Below are positions 17,501 through 25,487 of a stretch of DNA of 64,000 nucleotides, one piece after another. The notes under the pieces are model-generated. The model was not told the origin of the DNA. It searched no databases and saw nothing but the letters and a program-made list of their open reading frames with translations. Position 1 is the stretch's first letter; each line of letters begins with the position of its first letter. Position numbers and translations under genes: made by a program. Source of the stretch: an uncultured Prevotellaceae bacterium. Lineage in GTDB: Bacteria; Bacteroidota; Bacteroidia; Bacteroidales; Bacteroidaceae. The stretch covers positions 1 to 64,000 of the forward strand of contig CACYKX010000001.1 of the NCBI GenBank assembly GCA_902775075.1, given 5' to 3'.

Positions 17501-18239
17501 CAATTACTATTACGATGCTCTTTCTGATAGAACACAATTTCAATTAGCAGTGCCTGGAAGAAATACTTATCTCAACGACTATGGAGGAAAGGGTACGAAA
17601 GTAGCCTATTATGGTAATGCTTCGTCGATTACCGTAGAGACTTCTTTTGTTCTGGAGATGCCGGTCGTAAATATCAATGTAGATAGTCATCTTGCATCCT
17701 TCAGTTATCCGCGGTCATTTACGGTTCCTGATGATGTTAACATTTTTATTGCTACCCAGGCAGACGATAATAGTGTGCAGTTGTTGTTTCTCGACACGAA
17801 AGTAGTTCCTGCGGAAACAGGTGTACTTCTCTATAGTGCGGATGCTGGTGAGAAGATCCTTACTCTAGGTGCATTTGTCGATAGTGAAGTGTCGGATATA
17901 TATAACGAGAATATATTTAAAGGAACTTCTGATGTTCCATATACTGTGACGGCTGCTCAAAATATCTATGCACTCTATTCTGGTAAACAAGCCTTTGCTA
18001 AAGTAAAAACAGGAGTGACGATACCAAAACAGAAGGCTTATCTTGAGGTTACCTCAGAACAGGCTGCTAAGATGTTGAATCTCAACTTTGGCGGTACGTC
18101 TACGGGTATAATCAAAATAAATACCGACGATAAGTATGGAACGCTCAATAGTCCTCTTTATAATGTAAATGGTCAGCGCGTATCCCGCTATTATAAGGGC
18201 GTGGTGATAAAGAAAGGCAAAAAAATAATACAGCGATGA
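14538..18239 (+). CDS. secreted M60-like (enhancin-type) zinc metallopeptidase
   Basis: A 1233-residue exported protein. The N terminus has a basic start and a hydrophobic stretch ending QQASA, a typical signal peptide. The catalytic site is HENGH at residues 512-516 with Glu529 in GQSEVSNN, fitting the gluzincin HExxH...GxxExxxN pattern of M60 peptidases, which cut mucin-like O-glycoproteins in other gut bacteria. About 480 residues precede the peptidase domain, and a ricin-like or carbohydrate-binding-like region may lie around residues 900-1020 (weak). The C-terminal tail around YNVNGQRVSRYYKGVVI looks like the terminal domains of Prevotella surface proteins and may direct secretion. Its stop overlaps a small ORF. 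Confidence 0.88.
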   Translation: MKSIKHQLIKIARRFMILSLMITVAQQASAYTFVTSLDDVETGYYRVYSQAYDITMAMSEATMSHNVFCDTPDANKFIQVWKITVSNPTATTKDITLENVVTGLKINRSSGNFHTHQNAMLFLLEFTGSGFTIAVKNDPSNGLHHQQAGHDVVSYGKGAAASKWQLEKVTIDDEELAAQRTKYEDFSDIVNRKATITTALKKYFTDGSCSELQDTYKSYTDDQLQNAMTDDNIPQICIDMAKKVKNNSWAVYQDGWSINEKSFRVASYKPMSKGSLWRSLTDVGYALSPNSDPTGIAVQANDILSLYVGGDIPSTATLTLRDVEHYSASGDGYTLVKGLNIIEVQKAGLLFIDYEVDNTTGGKAPFTSLSSYSNLNIHIEGGSVNGCFDITRGHTDADWVIMKDVLFKEYDYLQLRGTKLLFNMNKDLVIAACPEKMKEVLEIWDDIVSIEHSVMGLDEFDGFFNTSLMAVSMTGGYMYASTYGTYYNESTLSTVMNYDKLFSGSALWGPAHENGHIHQKTFNMIGQSEVSNNLFSNVVIYHNGHHTSREEYISTTFQNMADGKYWLYRGIWERTHLYFQLYQFFHIQGYKSDFYPKFFQALREDPMRSVQKMFIDATDDYLKFYKKACEVSGYDLTELFQAYGFFIIPAEGSERYESFTLNGVTQTAFHVTDYGEYYIRITQDMINDAIAYVKSKNLKKCNIVFIEDRVSAPDATYSGATSGEKKTGLEYAIGKGDVGQYTDFLSDVGAQGYAASYTENANGGLDVFVNTQNASGAVGFKVYDANENLVYLSNTYSFTIPTAVYDKIKGTDFKIEAAGADGNDQQMEAASHFIEWVVMDKSTGHVIKRYAQTVFVNQAIEDYPSEIKKDFVVLPTFESFTYTEPVVKNIEADIVTPFQTSDENTGRYYYIKVRNGYLAQTVSNGVSVPTLTTTKIEDDKYRWSFYGNPYDGYRIRNLATGQWLYAGNSFGNGVVPQLDSQMPTNWTINYYYDALSDRTQFQLAVPGRNTYLNDYGGKGTKVAYYGNASSITVETSFVLEMPVVNINVDSHLASFSYPRSFTVPDDVNIFIATQADDNSVQLLFLDTKVVPAETGVLLYSADAGEKILTLGAFVDSEVSDIYNENIFKGTSDVPYTVTAAQNIYALYSGKQAFAKVKTGVTIPKQKAYLEVTSEQAAKMLNLNFGGTSTGIIKINTDDKYGTLNSPLYNVNGQRVSRYYKGVVIKKGKKIIQR

Positions 18240-18391
18240 AACGGAAGTATATTATACCAATTATTCGCGTACACCATATAGAGACGTCAACGAATATTCT
18301 GGCAGGATCTCTTTTCGATGGAAATAAGGAAACTCCACAGGATATAGAGAACCTACAAGATGAGATAGAAGACGAAACACAGGTGGGGTAA
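18236..18391 (+). CDS. 51-residue protein coupled to the M60 peptidase gene
   Basis: ATG overlaps the peptidase stop as ATGA, and the frame runs 51 codons to TAA. The protein begins MKRKYIIPIIRVHHIET, continues STNILAGSLFDG, and ends in a strongly acidic tail with many Glu and Asp. The opening K-x-Y-I-x-P and the later ILAGS resemble small proteins of unknown function that I know to be common in Prevotella and relatives. There is no signal peptide or lipobox. Overlap and direction argue for real translation, but no function can be assigned. Confidence 0.65.
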   Translation: MKRKYIIPIIRVHHIETSTNILAGSLFDGNKETPQDIENLQDEIEDETQVG

Positions 18392-18411
18392 AGGATATTC
18401 TAATCCTTTTT
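18390..18411. terminator. possible bidirectional terminator
   Basis: AAAGGAT and ATCCTTT form a 7-bp stem between converging genes, overlapping the stop codons on both strands. T runs are short. Confidence 0.4.
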
Positions 18412-19155
18412 CATCCAGTATCGTCGTTCGTCTTCGTCCATCTTTTCTATGGCATAACGTAAAGTTGTTCGTGACATTTTGTGTATATGTTGTTGTAGAA
18501 AGTCACGCAATAGGTTGAGACTGACACGCTTACCCATCTCGCGGAGCATCCAGCCCACAGCCTTTTGCATCAGATCGTGAGTGTTGTGGAGATGGATTTC
18601 CGCATAGCGCAAACACCATGAAGGATCGCCTTGTTGCGATGTCTTCCATGAGCACACCATACTAATGCGCTGGCGCCATAGATTATCACTAAAGGCTAAG
18701 TGGTCGACAATCTGAATTTTATCGCCTAGATGGGTTGGTAACAGGAGCCAATTGCCGAGGATCTTTGGTGCAGAGAGGTCTACTAGATCCCAATTGTTAG
18801 CTTGTTCCGCATAGCGTAGATATAGTTGTAATAGGTTATCTCGCTGACGAATAGCATCTTCGTTGGATGCTAATCGTGCCGTAGATAGATGCTCAAAATG
18901 CCATACAAGGATGAGAAAGCCACACAGTCGGACCTCATGCCATTGGGAAAGTAATAGTTCGGTCACTTCAGAGATAGGGAAGTCTCGCGCTACACTTTTT
19001 ACAATGTTACGAGTCTGAGGAACCTTGATACCAAGAAATTCGTCACCCTCACCATATTGGCCAGGGGCGGTCTTGAAGAATCTCATGAGCACATCACGCT
19101 GTTTGTCGTCGCGCATATGCTCCATATATCGTATAATGTCTTGAGCTGTTTTCAT
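18400..19155 (-). CDS. AlkD-like DNA alkylation repair protein
   Basis: A 251-residue all-helical protein of the AlkC/AlkD HEAT-repeat family, which excises alkylated bases such as 7-methylguanine and 3-methyladenine without base flipping. EFLGIKVPQTRNI near the N terminus is typical. ANNWDLVDLSAPKILG carries the Trp and Asp of the active site, WRQRISMV the DNA-contacting Arg, and QKAVGWMLREMGKR the later signature. Length is slightly above AlkD proper. It is transcribed toward the peptidase gene and back to back with truA, with no visible partner. Confidence 0.88.
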   Translation of the reverse strand: MKTAQDIIRYMEHMRDDKQRDVLMRFFKTAPGQYGEGDEFLGIKVPQTRNIVKSVARDFPISEVTELLLSQWHEVRLCGFLILVWHFEHLSTARLASNEDAIRQRDNLLQLYLRYAEQANNWDLVDLSAPKILGNWLLLPTHLGDKIQIVDHLAFSDNLWRQRISMVCSWKTSQQGDPSWCLRYAEIHLHNTHDLMQKAVGWMLREMGKRVSLNLLRDFLQQHIHKMSRTTLRYAIEKMDEDERRYWMKKD

Positions 19156-19211
19156 TTCAATTGCAAAGATACAAAAATCTTGTAATCAGTCAAGAAATAG
19201 TATTTTTTTTG

Positions 19212-19219
19212 TAACTTTG
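19212..19219 (+). promoter_or_regulatory. -7 box of truA
   Basis: TAACTTTG, 36 nt before the chosen truA start. An in-frame TTG lies inside this box, so it cannot be the start codon. Confidence 0.65.
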
Positions 19220-19255
19220 CAACCAAATCATTTTGTGACATATAAAGATATTGTT

Positions 19256-20014
19256 ATGCAGCGATACTTCATCACCTTTGCCTATGATGGCACACTTTAT
19301 CATGGTTGGCAACGACAGCCTAATGGCATTTCTGTACAAGAGGTGTTAGAGAAAACTCTGTCGACAATCTTGAGGAGGAATATCGAGGTCGTTGGGGCTG
19401 GCCGAACCGATGCTGGAGTACATGCGTATAAGATGGTGGCTCATTTTGATTGGGACGATGTTCAAGGAAATGGGGAGAGTCCTGCTATGTTGGATACCCC
19501 GCAATTGGTGTATCGCATGAATCGTATGCTTCCCAAGGATGTGTCGGTGAGTCGTATAGAACCTGTGGATGAGAAAATGCACGCTCGATTCTCGGCCAAA
19601 TGGCGTACTTATCATTATTATGTGCATACAAGAAAAGACCCATTCCTCCGTCATTATTCACTGGAGACTCATTATGATCTCGATTTTGAATTGATGAATC
19701 GAGCTGGTGAAATGATGAAGAGTCATAAAGATTTTGCTGCTTTCTGTAAGGCAGGAGCAGATAATAAAACAACGCTTTGTGACTTGAAAGAATGTCGATG
19801 GGAAAAAACGGGTGATGCACAATATATGCTGGTAATAACGGCAAATCGTTTTTTGAGAAATATGGTAAGAGCTGTTGTCGGTACGATGTTTTTGATAGGT
19901 AGACACAAGATGACACTAGAAGAATTTGAAAAGGTGCTATGCGAGGGTACGCGTAGTGATGCCGGAGAAAGTATGCCGGGCAATGCACTTTTTCTTTGGG
20001 ATATTATTTATTAA
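19256..20014 (+). CDS. truA: tRNA pseudouridine(38-40) synthase
   Basis: A 252-residue pseudouridine synthase that modifies positions 38-40 of the anticodon arm. The catalytic aspartate is Asp52 in GAGRTDAGVHA. RYFITFAYDGTLYHGWQRQP opens the fold, and FLRNMVRAVVGTMFLIGR is the conserved C-terminal RNA-binding segment. The ATG used here follows the promoter box; the longer in-frame extension overlaps it and was rejected. The following transporter gene starts 2 bases after the stop, so the two are likely cotranscribed. Confidence 0.95.
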   Translation: MQRYFITFAYDGTLYHGWQRQPNGISVQEVLEKTLSTILRRNIEVVGAGRTDAGVHAYKMVAHFDWDDVQGNGESPAMLDTPQLVYRMNRMLPKDVSVSRIEPVDEKMHARFSAKWRTYHYYVHTRKDPFLRHYSLETHYDLDFELMNRAGEMMKSHKDFAAFCKAGADNKTTLCDLKECRWEKTGDAQYMLVITANRFLRNMVRAVVGTMFLIGRHKMTLEEFEKVLCEGTRSDAGESMPGNALFLWDIIY

Positions 20015-20016
20015 GT

Positions 20017-20961
20017 ATGTGGTTAATATTAGCTTTTGTCTCAGCGACGTTGCTGGGATTCTATGATGCCTTTAAGAAAAAGGCTTTGCAAGGAAATGCG
20101 GTGATAACGGTGCTCTTCCTGAACACACTCTTCTCTACATTGATTTTTATGCCTCTCATAGGTCTTTCGTATTTCACTCATGTGTTAGACGGAAGTGTCT
20201 TTCTTGTAGGTAATAACGGTTGGTCCACTCATCAATATATTATTCTGAAGAGTTTGATAGTACTCTCAAGTTGGGTATTCGGCTATTTTGCGATGAAGCA
20301 TCTTCCACTTACTATTGTGGGACCGATCAATGCCACGCGACCTGTGATGACGCTTGTGGGAGCTATGCTGGTATTTGGTGAGCGACTTAATATATATCAG
20401 TGGATTGGTGTTTTGCTGGCTATTATTTCCTTTGCCATGCTGAGTCGTAGTGGACGGAAAGAAGGTATTGATTTTAAGCATAATCGATGGATTTTCTTTT
20501 TGGTGATGGCTGCCGTGTTGGGTGCCGTGAGTGGATTGTATGATAAGTTCCTGATGGCTCCGGTAGAAAATGGTGGTGTGGGACTCGATCGTATGGAAGT
20601 ACAAAGTTGGTATAATTTCTACCAGATGTTGATGATGGGCACCGTATTGATTATTGCGTGGAAGAAACCTTTCGCAAAATTCCGTGGTGGTAAACCATTG
20701 TTTCCGCAGAGTGCTTTTCATTGGGATTGGGCCATTATTTTTATCTCTGTGTTCTTGAGCGCAGCTGATTTCGTGTATTTTTATGCATTGAGTTTGCCTG
20801 GCGCGATGATTTCTATTGTGAGCATGATTCGTCGCGGATCAGTTATTGTAAGCTTCCTATTTGGCGCGGCCATCTTCCATGAAAAGAACTTGAAGACAAA
20901 AGTGGTAGATCTTGCTCTTGTTTTATTAGGAATGGTATTTTTATACATTGGTTCGCATTAA
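20017..20961 (+). CDS. EamA/DMT-family transporter
   Basis: A 314-residue inner-membrane protein with about ten hydrophobic helices arranged as two five-helix EamA repeats. GPINATRPVMTLVGAMLVFGERLN ends repeat one, and MIRRGSVIVSFLFGAAIFHEKNL is the matching end of repeat two, where the conserved Glu normally sits. Such proteins export metabolites or amino acids; the substrate cannot be read. The ATG lies 2 bases after the truA stop; an earlier in-frame TTG inside truA is less likely. Confidence 0.85.
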   Translation: MWLILAFVSATLLGFYDAFKKKALQGNAVITVLFLNTLFSTLIFMPLIGLSYFTHVLDGSVFLVGNNGWSTHQYIILKSLIVLSSWVFGYFAMKHLPLTIVGPINATRPVMTLVGAMLVFGERLNIYQWIGVLLAIISFAMLSRSGRKEGIDFKHNRWIFFLVMAAVLGAVSGLYDKFLMAPVENGGVGLDRMEVQSWYNFYQMLMMGTVLIIAWKKPFAKFRGGKPLFPQSAFHWDWAIIFISVFLSAADFVYFYALSLPGAMISIVSMIRRGSVIVSFLFGAAIFHEKNLKTKVVDLALVLLGMVFLYIGSH

Positions 20962-20985
20962 TGTGTAACAAAATTGATATTTTCT

Positions 20986-21016
20986 TTTGCAAATTGATAA
21001 TAATATTGTAAATTTG
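20986..21016 (+). promoter_or_regulatory. dapA promoter
   Basis: TTTG, a 19-nt spacer and TAAATTTG, about 32 nt before the dapA start. Confidence 0.8.
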
Positions 21017-21048
21017 CGACCGAATGTGAAATAATAAGCTACAACGCT

Positions 21049-21933
21049 ATGCAGAATATTTTTAAAGGCCTGGGTATTGCCTTAATTACTCCTTTTACAG
21101 AAAACGGCGAAGTTGACTATCAGTCGCTAAAAAAACTTGTAGAGTACCAAATAGAGAATGGTGCTGACTTCCTATGTATTCTTGCTACAACGGGTGAGGC
21201 TCCTTGTCTGACTCGTGAGGAAAAGGATAAAATTACAACACTCGTAAAAGATGTTAATAGGGGTCGTGTGAAGATTCTGAAGTATTGTGGCGGCAACAAC
21301 ACTCGTGCGGTAGTAGAAGAGATTCAAACTACTGATTGGACTGGAATTGATGGTATCCTAAGTATTTGTCCTTACTATAACAAACCATCGCAAGAGGGCT
21401 TGTATCAGCATTTTAAGGCAATATCAGAAGTTAGTCCTTTACCTATAGTTTTGTATAATGTACCAGGGCGTACAGGTATCAATATGAAGGCAGAGACAAC
21501 TTGTCGATTGGCTCGTGATTTCAAGAATATTGTAGCTGTGAAAGAGGCTTCTGGTTCACTTGAGCAGGTTGATGAGATCATTAAAAATAAACCGGATAAC
21601 TTCGATGTTATCAGTGGTGATGATGCTCTGACATTCTCGATGGTGGCAAGCGGCGCAGCTGGTGTTATCTCTGTAATCGGTAATGCTCTGCCAAAGGAAT
21701 TCAGTCGTATGATTCGTTTGGAATTCAATGGCGAATATGAACCTGCACGTAAGATCCATCATATGTTTACAGAATTGTACAGTCTACTTTTTGTGGATGG
21801 AAACCCTGCCGGATGTAAGGCTTTGCTCAATGATATGGGCTTCATCAATAATGTGTTAAGACTTCCTCTTGTACCAACTACAATTAAAACTAAGGAGCGC
21901 ATGGGAGAAATCCTAAAGGATTTGAGAATCTAA
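21049..21933 (+). CDS. dapA: 4-hydroxy-tetrahydrodipicolinate synthase
   Basis: A 294-residue class I aldolase condensing pyruvate with aspartate semialdehyde, the committed step to diaminopimelate and lysine. Lys165 in IVAVKEASG forms the Schiff base, Tyr136 is in VLYNVPGRTG, and LATTGEAPCL carries the conserved TTGE. It has its own promoter. The AraC-type regulator starts 6 bases after its stop, so they probably share a transcript, although a lysine gene beside a carbohydrate-type regulator may be coincidence. Confidence 0.96.
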   Translation: MQNIFKGLGIALITPFTENGEVDYQSLKKLVEYQIENGADFLCILATTGEAPCLTREEKDKITTLVKDVNRGRVKILKYCGGNNTRAVVEEIQTTDWTGIDGILSICPYYNKPSQEGLYQHFKAISEVSPLPIVLYNVPGRTGINMKAETTCRLARDFKNIVAVKEASGSLEQVDEIIKNKPDNFDVISGDDALTFSMVASGAAGVISVIGNALPKEFSRMIRLEFNGEYEPARKIHHMFTELYSLLFVDGNPAGCKALLNDMGFINNVLRLPLVPTTIKTKERMGEILKDLRI

Positions 21934-21939
21934 TCAGAT

Positions 21940-22827
21940 ATGGCTGAGGATAGAAAAGTAATACACGAAATCACGCCGTTGATGGGCAAGGATGTACTTT
22001 ATATTGCCGATCGACATAAGAAGGAGTTTACCTATCCTATACATAACCATGAGGTGTATGAACTTAATTTTGTGGAGAATGCTCCTGGTGTGCGCCGTAT
22101 TGTAGGTGATTCTCAAGAGGTGATAGGTGAATTTGATCTTGTGTTGATTACATCACCTGATTTGGAGCATGTGTGGGAGCAATACCAATGTACCAGCGAA
22201 GATATTCGTGAAATTACTATTCAGTTTGATTTCTCGTTGGGTGATGAAACTCTGTTTGGAAGAAATCCGTATGCCTCGATAACGCGCATGATGAAGAGGG
22301 CGCGCAAGGGATTGAAATTCCCGATGAAAGCTATTATGAAGGTGTATGAGAAACTCGATACACTGAGTAATGTGAAAGATGGATTCTACGCTGTACAACA
22401 GTTTATGTCGATCCTTTATGAGTTGTCGCGTACAGAGGGTGCTCAGACTCTTGCTACAAGTAGTTATGCTAAAGTAATGGTGGAGGATGATTCGCGTAGA
22501 GTGCTGAAAGTGAAGAACTTTATAGCACAAAATTATATGGAAGATTTAAGGCTTCCAGACTTGGCGTCAATGGCGGGAATGAGTCCTTCAGCTTTTAGTA
22601 GATTCTTTAAACTGCATACGGGTAGAAATTTAAGTGAATATATTATTGATATTCGTTTGGGTTATGCTTCGCGTATGCTTGTTGATACGGCAAAAAGTAT
22701 CTCGGAAATCAGTTCTTGTTGTGGTTTTAATAACCTGAGCAACTTTAACCGTATCTTTAAGAAAAAGAAAAATTGCTCGCCTAGTGAGTTCCGGGAGAAT
22801 TATCACAAGACGAGAATTATCGTATAA
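21940..22827 (+). CDS. AraC-family transcriptional regulator
   Basis: A 295-residue regulator. The N-terminal part resembles a cupin sensing domain (FTYPIHNHEVYELNFVENA, with the His pair common in sugar-sensing members). The last 100 residues are the two-helix-turn-helix AraC domain: LRLPDLASMAGMSPSAFSRF (first HTH) and ISEISSCCGFNNLSNFNRIF (second HTH). The ligand is unknown. It directly follows dapA and converges with ansA; uxaC lies one gene further, so uronate control is a guess only. Confidence 0.9.
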   Translation: MAEDRKVIHEITPLMGKDVLYIADRHKKEFTYPIHNHEVYELNFVENAPGVRRIVGDSQEVIGEFDLVLITSPDLEHVWEQYQCTSEDIREITIQFDFSLGDETLFGRNPYASITRMMKRARKGLKFPMKAIMKVYEKLDTLSNVKDGFYAVQQFMSILYELSRTEGAQTLATSSYAKVMVEDDSRRVLKVKNFIAQNYMEDLRLPDLASMAGMSPSAFSRFFKLHTGRNLSEYIIDIRLGYASRMLVDTAKSISEISSCCGFNNLSNFNRIFKKKKNCSPSEFRENYHKTRIIV

Positions 22828-22833
22828 CCATTT

Positions 22834-23868
22834 TTAAAGTGTTATTTCGCCTACTAGCGATTTCGACATCATTGTACGAATGATGTGGGAATCGCTATAT
22901 TTGCCTTGTAGGTACATTAGTTTGGTGACGGCAGCCTCTACGGTACTGTCGTATCCACTAATGACGCCAGCACTCTGTAAATGATAACCGGTGTCGTAAC
23001 GGGTCATAACGACCTTGCCACTGATACATTGTGAAATGTTGACGATCGTGACACCACGGTCAACAGCACTGCGAAGACATTTGAGCATCCAAGGTTTCTG
23101 AGGCGCGTTGCCACTACCGAAACTTCGCATGACGATACCTCGAAGTTCTGGTACCTCAACAATGTTATGTACAATATGCTCACTGATACCAGGAAACAGA
23201 GAAAAAACGATGACGTTATTGTCCATTGCATAATGAGGCTCAAGGAATCGACTGTAATCGGGCTTCAAAATGTGGTGATCGTGGAAATTGAAGTTTACAC
23301 CGGCATCGCAAAGATGAGCATAGTTGAAAGAATCGAAGGCATTGAATCCATCTGCTGCAATTTTTGTGGAGCGATTACCGCGTAATAGATGACCATTAAA
23401 GTAAATGCATACTTCAGGAATACGAGGGTAACCTTCTGAGTTGTAGCAAGATGCCAACTCTATACTAGTAAGTACATTCTCCTTTCCGTCTGTGCGAAGC
23501 TGTCCCATAGGAAGTTGAGAACCTGTAAGAATAACTGGTTTTGTGAGGTTGCCGAGCATGAAGCTAAGTGCAGAAGCGGTATATGCCATCGTATCTGTAC
23601 CGTGGAGAATGACAAAACCATCATATTCGTCGTATCGTTCAGCCACAATGCGTACTAATTGAGCCCACATTCTTGGCGACATGTCACTGGAATCGATGGG
23701 TGGAGTGAATTGGTACACATCAATATTTGTGTCAACATACTTCATTTCAGGCATTGATTCGCTAAGATGATTGAAATCGAGCGGTTCAAGTGCTCCTGTG
23801 AGTGGATTCCGCCCCATGCCAATTGTACCCCCCGTGTAGATTAACAGTACCTTATTGGTTCTTTTCAT
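22834..23868 (-). CDS. ansA: type I L-asparaginase
   Basis: A 344-residue asparaginase hydrolysing asparagine to aspartate and ammonia. The two catalytic threonine regions are intact: LIYTGGTIGM at the N terminus and VILHGTDTMAYTASAL. No signal peptide is seen, which fits a cytoplasmic AnsA. It is convergent with the AraC gene and divergent from uxaC; the two divergent promoters lie within about 50 bases of each other. Confidence 0.93.
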   Translation of the reverse strand: MKRTNKVLLIYTGGTIGMGRNPLTGALEPLDFNHLSESMPEMKYVDTNIDVYQFTPPIDSSDMSPRMWAQLVRIVAERYDEYDGFVILHGTDTMAYTASALSFMLGNLTKPVILTGSQLPMGQLRTDGKENVLTSIELASCYNSEGYPRIPEVCIYFNGHLLRGNRSTKIAADGFNAFDSFNYAHLCDAGVNFNFHDHHILKPDYSRFLEPHYAMDNNVIVFSLFPGISEHIVHNIVEVPELRGIVMRSFGSGNAPQKPWMLKCLRSAVDRGVTIVNISQCISGKVVMTRYDTGYHLQSAGVISGYDSTVEAAVTKLMYLQGKYSDSHIIRTMMSKSLVGEITL

Positions 23869-23895
23869 TTCCTAATCCTTTCGTAAATTATAGTG

Positions 23896-23927
23896 CAAAT
23901 ATAGTTTAAAAACTTCGCATTTCCAAA
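23896..23927 (-). promoter_or_regulatory. ansA promoter
   Basis: On the minus strand TTTG, a 20-nt spacer and TATATTTG, about 28 nt before the start. Confidence 0.75.
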
Positions 23928-23936
23928 TAATTGGTG

Positions 23937-23944
23937 TATATTTG
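23937..23944 (+). promoter_or_regulatory. -7 box of uxaC
   Basis: TATATTTG, about 58 nt before the uxaC start and 9 bases from the -33 box of the divergent ansA promoter. Confidence 0.6.
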
Positions 23945-24002
23945 CACTTAGTAATCTACTGAGTTACAAAATCAAAACATAAAAAACATAAAATATAATA
24001 CA

Positions 24003-25406
24003 ATGAAACAATTTATGGATGAAAACTTCCTGCTTGAGACCGAAATAGCACAGGAGCTTTTCCACAATCATGCGGCTAAGATGCCTATTATCGATTATCA
24101 TTGTCATTTGGATCCGCAGATGGTAGCCGAAGATCATCAGTTTAAAAGTATTACTGAACTTTGGCTTGGTGGTGATCATTATAAATGGCGTGCAATGCGT
24201 ACTAATGGTGTAGCCGAAAAATATTGTACAGGGGATGCTTCTGATTGGGAGAAATTCGAAAAGTGGGCAGAGACGATGCCGTATACTTTCCGTAATCCAT
24301 TGTATCATTGGTCGCATTTGGAATTGAAGACTGCTTTTGGTATTAATAAGCAGTTGAGTCCTGCTACTGCTCGTGAAATATATGATGAGTGTAATGAAAA
24401 ATTAAAGCAGCCAGAGTTTAGTGCTCGTGGACTGATGCGCCATTATAATGTGGAGTGTGTTTGCACGACAGATGACCCTGTGGATGACCTAAAGTGGCAT
24501 AAAAAGACTCGCGAAAGTGGCTTTGAAATTAAAATGCTTCCGGCATGGCGTCCTGATAAGGCTATGAATATAGAAAAGCCTGACTTTGCTGACTATATGA
24601 AGAAACTTAGTGAGGTAAGTGGAGTAGAGGTGAATTCTTTCAAAAGCATGGTGGATGCGCTGCAGAAACGTCATGATTTCTTTGCAGAGAATGGTTGTAG
24701 ACTAAGTGATCATGGACTTGAAGAGTTTTATGATGAAAAGTTCACAGATTCGCAAGTCGAGACAATCTTTGGTAAGGCCCTTCGTGGTCTACAACTTTCA
24801 CCGTTGGAGATACGTCAGTATAAGCATGCTTTCTTGAAAGTGTGTGGCGAAATGGATGCTGAAGCAGATTGGACACAACAATATCACTATGGTACCATTC
24901 GTGATAATAATACGTTGATGTATAATAAATTAGGTGCTGATCTTGGCTTTGACTCAATTGGAGAGTTCAATACGGCTAAGGCTATGAGTCATTTTCTTGA
25001 CGAACTTAATTCAGAAGGCAAGTTGACCCGTACGATCCTGTATTGTTTGAATCCGTGTGCTAATGAAGTTATTGCTACTATGCTTGGTAATTTCCAAGAT
25101 GGTATTACACCTGGCAAAATTCAGATGGGCTCAGGCTGGTGGTTTAATGATCAACTCGATGGTATGACTAAACAGATGAATGCACTCTCTGTACTCGGCT
25201 TGTTAAGTCGTTTCGTTGGAATGCTTACAGATAGTCGTTCATTCTTAAGCTATCCACGTCATGAGTATTTCCGTCGCTTACTGTGTAATTTGCTTGGTAA
25301 CGATGTGGAGAAGGGATTACTTCCTAATGATCAGGAGGTTCTAGCTCGTATGGTAGAGGATATCTCGTACAATAACGCACGCAGATATTTCAAGTTTTAC
25401 AAATAA
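24003..25406 (+). CDS. uxaC: glucuronate (uronate) isomerase
   Basis: A 467-residue enzyme of the amidohydrolase-related UxaC family, converting D-glucuronate to D-fructuronate and D-galacturonate to D-tagaturonate. PIIDYHCHLDPQMVAED is the conserved N-terminal metal-binding HxH region, and TRTILYCLNPCANEV with QMGSGWWFNDQLDGM and LTDSRSFLSYPRHEYFRRL form the family's C-terminal signature. Length is normal. The other uronate-catabolism genes are not in this window, so it appears monocistronic here. Confidence 0.95.
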   Translation: MKQFMDENFLLETEIAQELFHNHAAKMPIIDYHCHLDPQMVAEDHQFKSITELWLGGDHYKWRAMRTNGVAEKYCTGDASDWEKFEKWAETMPYTFRNPLYHWSHLELKTAFGINKQLSPATAREIYDECNEKLKQPEFSARGLMRHYNVECVCTTDDPVDDLKWHKKTRESGFEIKMLPAWRPDKAMNIEKPDFADYMKKLSEVSGVEVNSFKSMVDALQKRHDFFAENGCRLSDHGLEEFYDEKFTDSQVETIFGKALRGLQLSPLEIRQYKHAFLKVCGEMDAEADWTQQYHYGTIRDNNTLMYNKLGADLGFDSIGEFNTAKAMSHFLDELNSEGKLTRTILYCLNPCANEVIATMLGNFQDGITPGKIQMGSGWWFNDQLDGMTKQMNALSVLGLLSRFVGMLTDSRSFLSYPRHEYFRRLLCNLLGNDVEKGLLPNDQEVLARMVEDISYNNARRYFKFYK

Positions 25407-25418
25407 ATGCTCCAAACA

Positions 25419-25450
25419 TTTGGTCATCCAAAAAAATAGTTTTACTTTTG
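25419..25450 (+). promoter_or_regulatory. glmS promoter
   Basis: TTTG, a 20-nt spacer and TACTTTTG, 37 nt before the glmS start. No glmS ribozyme was recognised in the leader. Confidence 0.75.
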
Positions 25451-25487
25451 CAAAGAATTAATGACTTTGTCATACTATATATAAAAT

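Noticed and set aside
25451..25487. glmS ribozyme/riboswitch in the glmS leader
   Set aside because: The leader is under 40 nt and has no ribozyme-like sequence.
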